Source of the DNA: Meghimatium bilineatum
Lineage: Eukaryota > Mollusca > Gastropoda > Stylommatophora > Philomycidae
DNA: 64,000 bases
Reading direction: 5' to 3'
Assembly (NCBI GenBank): GCA_034231615.1
Contig: CM067309.1
Span: 22,687,965-22,751,964 of the forward strand
Under the pieces are notes generated by a model. It was not told the DNA's origin and did no database searches. It worked only from the letters and a program-made list of their open reading frames with translations. The translations under genes were made by a program, and so were the position numbers. This document shows positions 40,840 through 53,300 of this stretch, piece by piece (position 1 is the stretch's first letter; each line of letters begins with the position of its first letter).

Positions 40840-41840
40840 TAGTGGAGTCTTAAGTTAATTGAGCACCAACATGAACACAGAAATCTACACTGGCAAATAT
40901 AATAAGTTATAGATATTGATATGCTTAAAGGCACATTCGGAACAGCAACAAAATATGAAAAAAAACTATATACATTTATAACCTTGTCAATTATCAAAGC
41001 AAAATATGATTTTAAGTTCAAAAACACATGAAAGCTATTAGACATTTAGAACAAATTACAAATAGCAGGTATTTGAACCTATTATTCACTGCACCAGTGC
41101 TACCTCTTACGTTTTAGAAATAACCCCAGATCGCCCTGGAAAATACTCCAGTTTATATAATTCGATTTAAATAAGACCAGGATCCTAGTAAGGGAAGAGA
41201 GTACACCTTAAAAAAAAAAAAAAAAAAGGAAAACACAAAAAAGTATTTGAACATTTAAATGCGAAATTTCATGAGATTTTTTTTGTATGAACACCATTAC
41301 GGGTGGGAAGGAGTTTACCTATCTTTTGTCTAAATTCATAAATTAAGAAACTAGATTATAGCAAATTTTGCAGAAATAACCCCAGCAACCCAAATGACGG
41401 TAAAAAAACAACCCAGATCTAGTGGAAAAAACCCAGTTATTCTGCACAGTTAAAACCACAACACCCAGTTTGATGAAACTTCAAGTAAAAAAATAAGTCT
41501 TCTCATGAACGTCTGCAAATCAGCACAATCTGAATACAATTTTTACAGAAGATACAACGTGTCAGTCACGAAACAGAAACCAGTATGATGATACGTGTCT
41601 TCCCTGTACCAGGTAGCTAAGTTTCATTTTTGGTTTTATAAAAATAAAATATTTTTATGTCAGGCAGTTTCTGGTCAACTATTGACTACGAAGCTGAACA
41701 CTTATGGGAACTGTGCGTTGTGATGCTGGTTCATAATTTAGCGCACCTTTACTTTAAAAAACAAATTGCTATACTCGCTACAAATCATGGACATTAATTG
41801 TGAAATTTATCTTTTATCAACTGAGAATGGAACACTTGTC
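40840..41840. other. No gene recognised
   Basis: AT-rich intergenic DNA with poly-A tracts (41210-41230). The cccagatctagtgg and aaacccagttat phrases at 41400-41460 resemble the decayed aaacccagtatatttt repeats near 14910-14960, so an old element may be present. Confidence 0.35.
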
Positions 41841-41849
41841 TAAAAGCAC

Positions 41850-42092
41850 ACGTACACCGAATCAGTATTAATCAATGACTGCGGCCTGCATCTGCGAAGC
41901 AGCAACACAAGACATCAGAACACATACTACAGAATTGTCCCAGTTTCACTGTTCACAGAATGACAATCTGGCCCACCGGAGCATCTCTGCAAAATAAGTA
42001 TGGGAGCACAAGATGATCTAAAACAAACCATTCTATACATGACCAATATTGGACTGGATGTTAAACTATTGAACACAGAAGAAGAAGAATTA
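41850..42092 (+). pseudogene. LINE 3' end with (GAA)n tail
   Basis: Related to 24660-24832: RMTIWPTGASLQNKYGS (after minor frame correction) aligns with KIWPQETDLKIKLWG. The sequence ends ttgaacacagaagaagaaga. Supports the view that this LINE terminates in the same tail as SINE-1/2. Confidence 0.6.
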
Positions 42093-42249
42093 TTTCTTGA
42101 TGACACACCTTGTTTATGTTTAGTAGTACATGTTTATATAGAATATGTTTAAAACACATTCCCCTTTTGGCAACCATGGGTGGTCAAACTTCCTGTATTA
42201 CAATATTATAGTAATAGGATATTACAATAACTGTATTAACAACACTTTT

Positions 42250-42415
42250 CAATATCCCCAATTATATTTACTCTTAATGATCGGGGCATGATTTTTCTAC
42301 TCCTCTGAATGGCAGAAGATAAGAGATATTTGGATTGCTTTTTGTGCTGATGTCTCCAGCGTGAGACCCCTACGACTCTGATGGATTGTCTTTTTATTAT
42401 TATTATTATTAAGTG
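42250..42415 (+). mobile_element. LINE 3' end with (TTA)n tail
   Basis: atgatttttctactcctctg, tgctgatgtctccagcgtga and cccctacgactctgatggat, then (tta)n. Same terminus as 8905 and 60810. Confidence 0.6.
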
Positions 42416-42419
42416 AAGA

Positions 42420-44235
42420 GATTTGTGATGTTACATTTCATTGTTTTGTTAAATGTATGAATGTTTGTGAAAGTAAAATTTTGTCACACATAACTAAACT
42501 TTCTACTATATTTTCTAAGAACACTATAACAAACTGGTTCATATCATCCTTTCAGCCATTTCTTATTATTACAATAATTATATACTCACGCAAAAAGAAA
42601 ATGCCAGATAAGAATATGAAAAAAAACCTAAGAACTCAAACACTAACGTTTATTTCATAATTATATTCTTTTCAATTTCCCGAGTGTTTACCCAGAATCC
42701 TAGCTAGCTAATTTCAGAAAAAATCCACTTAAGGATACAAGATTGAAATCTCCTTCTTCTGCATCTCAAACTCCCGCAGACTTGCAGAATATAATCCAGA
42801 GAATGCGCCTTTGTGTCTGAAACATCTGACCTCAACATGCGGATTGACAATAAATAATGTTTCTAAAAATGTCCACATAGAATGTGAAATAATTATATTT
42901 GAAAATACTTATCTTGTACAGTCTTGATTAATACTCAAAATAGCCAGGTCTAACATTCTATACAAGCCTTTCTTTGGAAACAGATCATAAACAACATACA
43001 CACAAAAATCAAAAATACAAATTTCTCTATAAGGCCTAACACCCGTGACTGTTTATATGGGTATTTATGTTAAGATTGATAGTTAATGAGACAGTACCAA
43101 AAGGTCACGCAAAGTTGACTGTGCCTAGCGTTCATATTAGTGAAAAGAATCATTATACAGTGCAAGCAATGCTGTTAAGATTCAAGGAAGTTTGATATAA
43201 CACAGTTAAAAAAATGTTCACTCCATCAGTGTAACTACACATAGTGGATTTTTTTTCTGAACCCTTAAAAACAACTAGGTATAGAGTTTTAACTTGTATC
43301 TCCATGACTGTGGAGCCTGTATCCTAAATGCTCTGCCACCCATGTCAAATAATGTACAGCTACATCCCATAAAATTAGAAGAAAAGCACACACACTCAAA
43401 CACACACAGAACAGCTATTATTTATATGAAAGTTAGAAAAGCACATGCACTCAAACACACACACAACAGCTATTATTTATATGAAAGTTAGAAAAGCACA
43501 TGCACTCAAACACACACACACAACAGCTATTATTTATATGAAAGTTACTATCTTGTATCCTATACTATCTACTTCAGGTATTTAGACTGTGTCTGTACAC
43601 TTGATGACCAGAGCTTCCCACATACATGAACACACAGAACCCTACATCTTTCATTTTAACAATTGATAATAAGTACGATTATAAGCAGTAAATAGCACTT
43701 GCACAAAACACAAGCTAGTTAATAAGTAAGATAATTATGTCATTGTTACCTTAGATGTCTCTACTGTTAAATGTTTGCCATTTACTGATTTTGTGACAAT
43801 GCCATTATTACTGTATGTTTTGTATTTTTTTAAATAAAGATCTTAAGGTTGAAGCATTGAAATTGTATTTATTATTTGTAGTTTTTGATTGTGAGTTTAT
43901 TGTAAAGCTGATTGTTGTGTTTTACTAGCACTTAAATAAGTCATACTCCAGTAACTGCATAACAATAATACTCACAGACCTTATGGTCGAAATTTGATTT
44001 AGACTGTCTTGTATACTGCTATCTGTATTTTTTCATACCCGTATTCAATAGTCAGATAGTCTTTGTTTTCATTGTAAAACTGAACTACCTAGTGTTTTGC
44101 GCAGGGCTATCATTTAAGCAAGCATAACAACAAATCTGATCTCTTTAACTGCAGCGTTTAACCTAAAGCTCAAACAAGAAATTTCAGTACATAAATAAAG
44201 GGAGCTGTCTGTGTTGTTCAAGTTCAGATATACTG
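42420..44235. other. No gene recognised; one small tandem repeat
   Basis: Intergenic. It includes a degenerate antisense SINE scrap at 42750-42830 and the 60-bp repeat at 43374-43550. This is the 3' flank of gene 2 (minus strand): no convincing polyadenylation signal could be assigned within 150 bp of its stop. Confidence 0.35.
43374..43550 (+). repeat. About 60-bp tandem repeat, three copies
   Basis: Unit: agaaaagcacatgcactcaa, acacacacacaacagctatt, atttatatgaaagtt. Confidence 0.9.
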
Positions 44236-44337
44236 TTATCGGTTGTAAGAGTGATTGCCAACATCCACTCCGCCCCACTGTAAGATTTGTTTGTCTGGGC
44301 AATTTCTCCAATCTTCACCATAGGCATCTGGTTTCAG
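44236..44337 (-). CDS. Gene 2 last exon
   Basis: Acceptor ttttgttag|CTG, then LKPDAYGEDWRNCPDKQILQ, WGGVDVGNHSYNR and TAA. The D....NPD+.ILE..G pattern is the usual end of this TLDc subfamily. It lies 3.9 kb beyond the previous exon, and phase 0 matches. Confidence 0.8.
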   Translation of the reverse strand: MKPDAYGEDWRNCPDKQILQWGGVDVGNHSYNR

Positions 44338-47300
44338 CTAACAAAAGAATAGAAACGGAAACAGTAATTAGACTTCAGTGAACATTGTAATAAAAATCAT
44401 CATTATCAGATGCAGTACCAACTGGCAACGGCCATCATGGATCTCCACAACTCTCTATTTACAGTATCTCTTATCAGGATCGTTGTTGACTTTTTTGTCA
44501 GGTCACAATATCAGACTATCTAATTTCTTATGCTGTTGTCCTCAATCTGTCTTGCCCATTTTAACTATTTTCTTCCAACCTTCCTGTCTTAATATGTGTC
44601 CAAAAAAATTAAGATTGACAATGACATATTACACAGTAAATTCTTCATTTTTTATTAATGCTGCCTTTGTCTGCCCTAGTATGTTTCTTTTCCCTGTTGA
44701 ACTTCTTCCATCTGATATTGTTCCTAAATATTTCAATTGTTGGACTTGTTTAAGTATTGAGTCATTCACTTTGATCTTGCACACTGGACGATTCTGTTTC
44801 TCACAAACACCACAAGTCTTCTTCTTCTTCAGCGTTCGTTCTCAAACTCCTGAAGATTAGCAGGATGTAGTCCAGAGAACGGAATGTGTTGTGTCATGGT
44901 TTACAGCATTGCTGCGATACCTGCGCCTTTCAGCCTGACACATCCGACTTCAGCATGGCTTTAGGTCACTGACCCTATATGGGATGGGATGGCCAACTCC
45001 ATCCCATAACCTCCTTAGTCGCTTTTTACATGTGTGAAAGGTAAACAGTGTTGCTATTCTTTGCTCCCCTTTCGGGTCCCGGCAACACCACAAGTGATTT
45101 CTGACTTTCTATTATTATAATATAACAGTGCCAAGAACAAAAACAATTGAAAAAAAATACATAAACTGCAACAAAAGCAGTGTTCATACTGGATCGCAGG
45201 CTACTAGTAATCTTCTGGAAGCATGTGGCATGGAAAAGCAAAAGGCAGGAAGTCATATCATTTCAGTCCAAAGAAAAATGAGAAGCTCAAACTTGGACGA
45301 GGTGTTCATGATGTTGGTGAACGAAACCTCGGCTAAAAGGGTGAAACAACCGTAATGTAACTCTACTGTCTGGAATTTCATATACTGAGAACAGGTACGT
45401 CCATGGTATTTCAAATAGTTAAAAACAGGTTACGTCCATGGTATTTCAAATACAGAAAAAAGGTAAGACATTAAGTTACTTTTTCATTAACAGGTACAGT
45501 AGATGATAAACCGTTTCAAGCTAAAGAAGACCACCTGGAACATAGTCATGCCAAAAACGGATGTGCTAGGATTATATGCACATACTTCACGAACATTTGT
45601 ACTTGCTATTTGAGAGTGAATGCAAACAAACATCATTAATAACATTTGTAACTGCAATGATTGTAGTGGAGTCTATTAGCATTGTAAACAGACGAGTGTA
45701 AAAAAAAATCATGCATTGAGCGGCAGGAAGTTGGTGAATATGTAGGACCTGGGAGACCCATCTACGGGACAATGATGGTTGACATGAGTTCCCAGTCTCT
45801 CACATCCATATGCAATGTGTCTCATTATATATTCAAACCAAACAAGTGTACAGATTTTTACCCCGTCAACAGTGCTGCTTCCTGTTAACCCGCAAACTGT
45901 TATTTTGTCTCGGATAAATACATTTATTTTATGTTGTTTAACACTAATTTGCAACACATGTCTGTAGCACTTGTATTCAAGCATCTGAATCCTTCTTTCA
46001 TGAATGGAGATGGATTATCTGACCATTGGTGCAAATAAAAATGCAAACACAATGCATTTCCATTCTATAGACAATAATCTGCTGGAAATCTATTATGATC
46101 AATGTCCTGCTACAAGAGAAATCCATCAGGAGTCTGAGAATGAACGCACAAAGAAAGACAGTGTCATCAAAGAAGTGGTCTAAGCTAATTTAATACATCT
46201 ACTGTGTCCATATGTTAAAACTGTCATGTGTCACAATAGATGACTAAGGAGACTAGAGACACGGTTGGTTGGTTGCTGATCCAGCGGTCCATGCCCTTTG
46301 ACTCAATGCTGGTAAGGCAGTGTATTTTCCACCCACGCTGGGCCAGAGCTAGAAAATAACTACCTCTGCACTACCTTGAGTCACTGCAATCAAGATAGGG
46401 TTCACTGTGCTCATTCCTCGTCACCAATTGCCTACTGGTTATGCAGAACTCTATAGCTTTAGGTATGCAACCAAATGTTCAAAACAAAAGGTTTGCCGCA
46501 TCCTGAGTCACGGTGCCTTTATGATGGACAGAGGATGCAATAACAAATGAAAAGCATAATTGTATGGATGATACATGCTACAAAGCTTTAAATACGAGAG
46601 CCTCAATATAAAGGCATGTCATCTACTAAGGTTTTCTTTTAAATGAGTGGTTTGTCTAGTGGTACATTGGTGCAAAGGGAACGCAATGCTCTAGGCGGAC
46701 CCAGGGTTAGCAGATAACCAAGATCCCAAATGTACCTCCTCGCGGTACACCCTGGTAACAGAAAACAACAGCTCGAGCTGATTCTGGCCAAATCATTTGG
46801 GGATCGTGTCCGAGAATGTGGAGGAAGCAGATGGAAAGAGATTTGACTGCAAAAGAGACAGACAATATCTCCGACACCATTTGCATCACCACATACAGCG
46901 ACACCTGTTAGTCCAGTCAGAAGGAGGGGCGGCCAATGTAAAAGACACATAAAGGTGGTTGCAGGGAGAGAAACAAATATATGTCATAATGAGTACAATG
47001 ACACAATGAAAGGGCAGAACAGCGCCAGAGGGCAGAGCGAACTGCAAATGAGAAGTGAAAAGTTCTTAGGAAAGGGGAACTATAAGCTCTGTTAGCTCGA
47101 AACGAGCTTCTAGTTACCTGTCCCAATTGTGGGCGCTTGGAAAAGCAAAAAGACCTAAACCAACTCTAATGTCGAGCCTTCCTATACCGGAAATATGCTC
47201 GCGAAGAGAAAGGGTTCAGAACCCGATGGGCTTAGGCAAGAAGGGGACAACGATAGCAATCGTGGCCCAACTCTAATGTCAAGATTTCCTATACCGGAAA

Positions 47301-50300
47301 TACTCTTGCAGAGAGAAAGGGTTCAGTACCTGATGGGGGTCAGGCACAAAAGGGACAACGATTTAGACCTGGCCCAACTCTATTGCCAAGCTTTCCTATA
47401 CCGGAATACGCTTGCAGAGAGAAAGGGTTCAGTACCTGATGGGCTCAGGCGCTATTGGGACAAGGCCGCTCAGCTCGAGAACGCCTTGCTCTCAAACGCA
47501 TGGTGTCCAACTCTTCTGGCGAGTTCTTCCTCATACGGAACCAGGCTCACGGATGAGAAAAGCTGCAGTACCCGATGGACACAGGCAGAGTTCGTCCAAT
47601 TGCTCGAGATGGGTTTATAGAAGGAGGGGCACCCCGTGCCAGATAGACGCGCTCGACAAGCGTCTTGGCGAAGAGGCACATCAAACCAGCGTACCCGGCG
47701 ACAGATACACAGGCTGTCACGGACTAGGGACCAAACCCGAAATAAAGGGATGACGAAAACGGATGTGCTGGACCTCGGACGTCCTGACCACAAGTGGCCA
47801 ACCGGGGTGCAAATAATCAGTTTTACTGTGGAACTTGCAGCACAACGTACTTCATGCTCCTGGCAAAAATCACAGGAAATATTCGTTGTGGTTATTTGAG
47901 AGCGAACGCTGAAGAAGAAGAATTGGTGGGACCCAGAGATGCAACTCGCATGCATAGTTCAGTTACTTCATCCAGCAAAAAAAAATCTCATAAATTGATG
48001 ATATGGTCAGTATCCCACTAGAACAATGTACTTATGACAACGATACATTTTTCTTTTGCGTTCATTTTCAAACTCCTGCTCAATCTGTCTTATAGACTCT
48101 TCAAGAGGAGACACAACAGCAATCATCACAAAACAAATGTAAAGTGAACAAAATAACACGCGGAAATATACACACAATTCTTAGAGATAAGATTACCTTA
48201 CGAGACCTTTCCCTTTGTACAGCCTTAACTTCCCAATCTTTCTGGTTCTTTTGAGCTTGTAATGCAGTATCTGCTCCACATCCCAATACCTAGATGATAG
48301 TGAAACAGTTCAATTAGAAAATGCACATCTATTTTTACTCCATTCTCTCCTCTTTTTTTTTTAATCATAACTTTCTGGATCACTCATCCATGAACATTGA
48401 CTTGTCCCTAGCATTCATATTTCTGTCTTTGGATTTCACGGGTCAAGGAATAATATCAATTAGAAGCTTCAATCAATTCTTGAGGGGGGAAAACAACTAC
48501 ATCGCTGCAGGTTAGATTTGATTCTGTATTCATCTATTTTTAGCCTCTACCTGACCTGTGTTTAGCATTCATACTTATGTCTTCTAACTTCACCAGTCAC
48601 AGCATCTACCTGACCTGTGTTTAGCATTCATACTTATGTCTTCTAACTTCACTAGCCACAGCATCTACCTGACCTATGTTTAGCATTCATACTTATGTCT
48701 TCTAACTTCACCAGTCACAGCATCTACCTGACCTGTGTTTAGCATTCATACTTCTGATTCCCACAGTCTCCACTAAAATCTATGACCTTTCAAGCATTCA
48801 CTTCAAATGATTTCACTGGTTTGGTCACGTGATGATTCTCTTTCCAAAACTATTTTGAACAGTTGAAGAACAATAGGACAGAAAAAGTATGAATTGATAA
48901 TATTAAAGCCTGGACTGGATTAAGATTCTCCACACTTTGAGAACTGATAACAGAGAGGCATGGCAAAATTTCGGTGTTGATGTTTCCAGAGCGACGCCCC
49001 GACAACCCTGAAGGGCTATTGGTCTGATGATGATGAATGAATTCACTAAACTCTGACCTGCCAAGCATTCACTTCAGTATAATTATTTCACTAAACTCTG
49101 ACCTGCCAAGCATTCACTTCGGTATAATTATTTCACTAAACTCTGACCTGCCAAGCATTCACTTCGGTATAATTATTTCACTAAACTCTGACCTGCCAAG
49201 CATTCATTTCGGTATAATTATTTCACTAAACTCTGTCACCTGCCAAGCATTCATTTCGGTATAATTATTTCACTAAACTCTGTCACATGCCTCAAACATT
49301 GATTTTTGTATAATGGTTTCACTAAACCCTGCTCCAACATTGATTTCCATGTAATATTTTCATTAACCTGAAATTTCAGCATGAAATATAATAAATAAAA
49401 CAAAATTTATGACAAATAAAACCAACCTCAATTTTGTGAATCTCACATGGAGCATTATAATGAAATATTTTGTCAAAATCTGGAGATAACCGAAGAACTT
49501 CTGACTTGCCATCACATCCAACAGTGATACCCTTTGGGAAATGTCTTGCATTTTCATTCCATCGCACAATTTTTTCACCAGCTAAATTAAGAAACAAAAT
49601 GATGCCAAGCATCTATAATTCGAAAAATTAAGGTAAAAGCAGACATTCTTTATTGCAAATGCATCGTACAAATTCCTGTTTTTCAAATTCAAAATATAAT
49701 GACGCCAACTTGGCAACTAGTGAGCTCACATTGCACACTAAATCGACTTGAAATAGCTTGTGGATTGAAAGCACACTGTACTGGCAATATGATTTGATGT
49801 CTTAGTGGTACCTAAATATTCTGCATTCAGCATAAAGATACTGAAACAAGAGCATAAATATCTTGGGAGCATTTTATAGATGATGGAAGGATGGACAGAG
49901 AGATTGAGATAAGGATTTTTAATCAACTATGTAAATCACGAACATACACCAATCTTGAAACATAAATCTATTGCAATGGAAACCAAAAGGCATACCATAA
50001 ATTCAATCTTCATACCAAGATTGTGTTATCAATGTCGGACATGGACACTAACATAGAGAGAAAGCTTATTATATGTGAAATGAGATGTCTAACAAAAGCA
50101 GCAAACAGAACAAGAAGAGATCAAGTGAGTAATGATGAGATTACAAAAGCTGTTGAAACAACATCTGGGGTCGAATGACAGAGACTGATATGGTTTTGTC
50201 ACTTACTAAGAATTAACTCATACAATGTAAAATGGAGACACCATGAGGCAGAGGAAGATCAAGAAGAAAGAGTTACAGACATTCTGAGATGACAGAATAT

Positions 50301-53300
50301 TACTACATATCAAACAACCAAACATGCCATATCACGAAAACTGGTTGTCATTCAATTATGTGATACGCAAAGAAAAAATTTAATAGAATAGATATATCTA
50401 ATCAGTCTTCAAGTGTTCAGTTATCAAGGCAATGTTTACATTCAATAGTATTACTATATGTAATACTATTAGATTATATATAATGCCATTCTATTATATG
50501 GAAGTGAATCACGAAGAATAAATAAACAAATAAGTGGGAAACTAGAGGCCACACAGATGTTGCTATTCCAAAGGATTCCGAGAATCCAATAAAGAATTAG
50601 AAAAACCACAACAGATGTACTGAGAAAGATTACTGAGAACCCATTATACAGCTAGAAAAACCACAATAGATGTACTGAGGAAATTTGACACCAAACGGAA
50701 GGTTTTTTTCTGTGCTTGTTGGCTGATAACCACAAAATGTGATTTTTACTGGGCAGCGTCAAGTATTCTGCACTGCTGATGTACAGCTGTGCTGCGTTAT
50801 TTACGCCATCCGACCCAGCACATTCGATTTGCACAAAATGAAATTAATACCAGATAGAAACAGTTGACATATCAAGCAAAGAGAGTAGATACTGGATAGT
50901 TTGGTAGAAAGTCAACAGAAGAGCAGATACACATTACTGCAGATAGAATGCTGTGCACCTTAATGTGTCATAGTTTGCAATTTAATCTCTTTCAGACATA
51001 AAAAAACATTTGATCTATAGACCTCACAGTTTGTGGACAGGTTCAACATAGGTGGTTGGAACAACACATCTGTTTCGGCAGCATTATTTTTTGAAGCACT
51101 ATCAAGTCAGAAATATATATGGTCTTCTAGTATGTGGATAAACCTGATCAGGTTTAGCATTTCAGTCACTGGTGACGTAATGAAATCCAACAATCATGGC
51201 AAAGTGGAAACATTGAAACAGACAGCAGCCTATATCATAGAATACAGAGTCCCAACCTGACTGAGTGATGATCGTTGGAGAAGTAATCCTTCCTATCTTA
51301 GTGACAAGGGATTGGGCTTGATAAAGTAATATCTCTAAATTGTTGTACAATACATTTACATGGCCTAGAATACAAGTTTCAGTGTTTTAAAACAAAATAA
51401 AACAAACAGAAAATACCTTGAACAACACGGTATACAGGTAACAACTGAATCAGCATGCAGTCTGGCCCTCCAAACTTGTTTGGTCCCTCCCTGTGGTTAA
51501 AAAAATACTAGCCTCCTTAGTCACCTTCTCACGCAAGTCTAAGTATTATTACTACGCATGTGGTTGCGTCTGTGGGTCTCACCAATGGCCCACTAGACAT
51601 ACCATCCATGCAACATAAAACATTAGTGGATGACATGCCGTTATATTGAGGTTATCTTCTTATAGAAGCTTCATGGCACGTCATCTATACAATTATGATT
51701 TTGTTTTGTTGTTGAAATGTTTTACATGTTTGTCAGAATATATATGTATGCACCCTCTGTGGTTGGGAGGGAGCCAGAGATGTACTGTGCAGCACTGAGG
51801 AGGAGGAAACTGACATTGTTTTTCCTATGGCTGAGGCCCATCATAGAGGCACAGTGACTCAGGACGTGACAATCCTTTTGACTTGAACATTTGGTTGCAT
51901 GCCTGGAGCAATAGAGAAGTTCGGCATAACCAGTAGTCAACTGGTGGCGGGGAATGAGCACAGTGAACCCTATCTTGGCTATAGTGGCTAGGAGCAGTGC
52001 ATAGGTTTAAACCTACCTTCCTGGAGGTGTGATAGTTATTCTCTGGCTCTGTCCTGTGGTGGGCCGAAAATCCACAGACTTCCCAGCAATATAATGCCAT
52101 CTAATGGCATTAGGTCAAATGGCATGAGCCCATGGACCGCTGGATCAGCAACCAACCAACCAAGTATTATTACGGTAGTACAACAACCTCTACCATTACC
52201 TTGTCAAAGTCTGGCAGCCTGAGTCCTCTATAACCTCTTCTAAAGAAGAGGTGCAATAGTATTTACATAGAACACACATTTGATCAATTTTACAATGAAA
52301 GTACACTATAGGGAATTCATCATCATCATGTGCCATGCCGGCTGGTGTAGGCAGTCATGGCTCTCCACAGCTCTCTGTCCACAGTATTATGTATCATATA
52401 TAAACTGTCTAATATTTTCTCATGTTGTCGCCCTCTGTCTCTGTTACCTTCAATTTTGCCTGTTGTGACTATGTTCTCTAAACCTGCCTGTCTCATGAAG
52501 TGGCCAAAAAAAAGAAGATTGCCTTTTTCTTATATAGGGAATTGGTACGAACAAATACAAATAACAGTATACAAGACATTTTCAACTGCAAGATTTTTTT
52601 CAAGCAAATAAAAAACAAATAGTAAAAATAATGGCACTATCACAAAAGCACTAAACAGCAGAGACGCTGAGGGCGTGTAACAATGATGCAAGTATACACA
52701 AGTACCATCATAGAGACACAAATTTAACAAATATGGGAAATGAGAACAGAATAAAATAACTATGCCTGAAAACAACATGAACGGCAATACAACGTCCTAT
52801 AAGTTACATTATCAAATGACATCCTGAACATTAGGCCGGAACAACATGCTTTGAAAATACATCACATTGTGCCTCGAAAAAAATTGTAGATCTAAGTATT
52901 GGATCAGAAAGGTTAGTGATATCTAAGTGTTTTATCACACGTGTCAGTCATTTTATATAAAATTACGCAATTGTCCAAAAACAATCTGGCGTACAGGGAG
53001 GAAAATTACACAATTTGCATTTAGCATTGTAAAGATTAAAATAGTAAATTTCTTACATCAGACGTATGTATGTATAATAGATAATTAAATTAAAAACTTA
53101 CAGCCAGCCTCTGTCAATAGCCAGGCAGTAGAGATTTCTTCCCTCAAAGGCCATGAAAGTAACGGATGGTGCATGGTAAGCAGATACATGATTATTGAAC
53201 CTGTAGATTTAGAAACAATCATGGAAATTATAATGAGAAAATAACAAATGATAAGCAGTGCATAATCTCACCATTGAGCATTATTTGACAATAGTGTTAT

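Noticed and set aside
47195-47753. 141- and 113-codon frames as a gene
   Set aside because: They overlap in different frames across a 107-bp repeat; no splice context or known domain.
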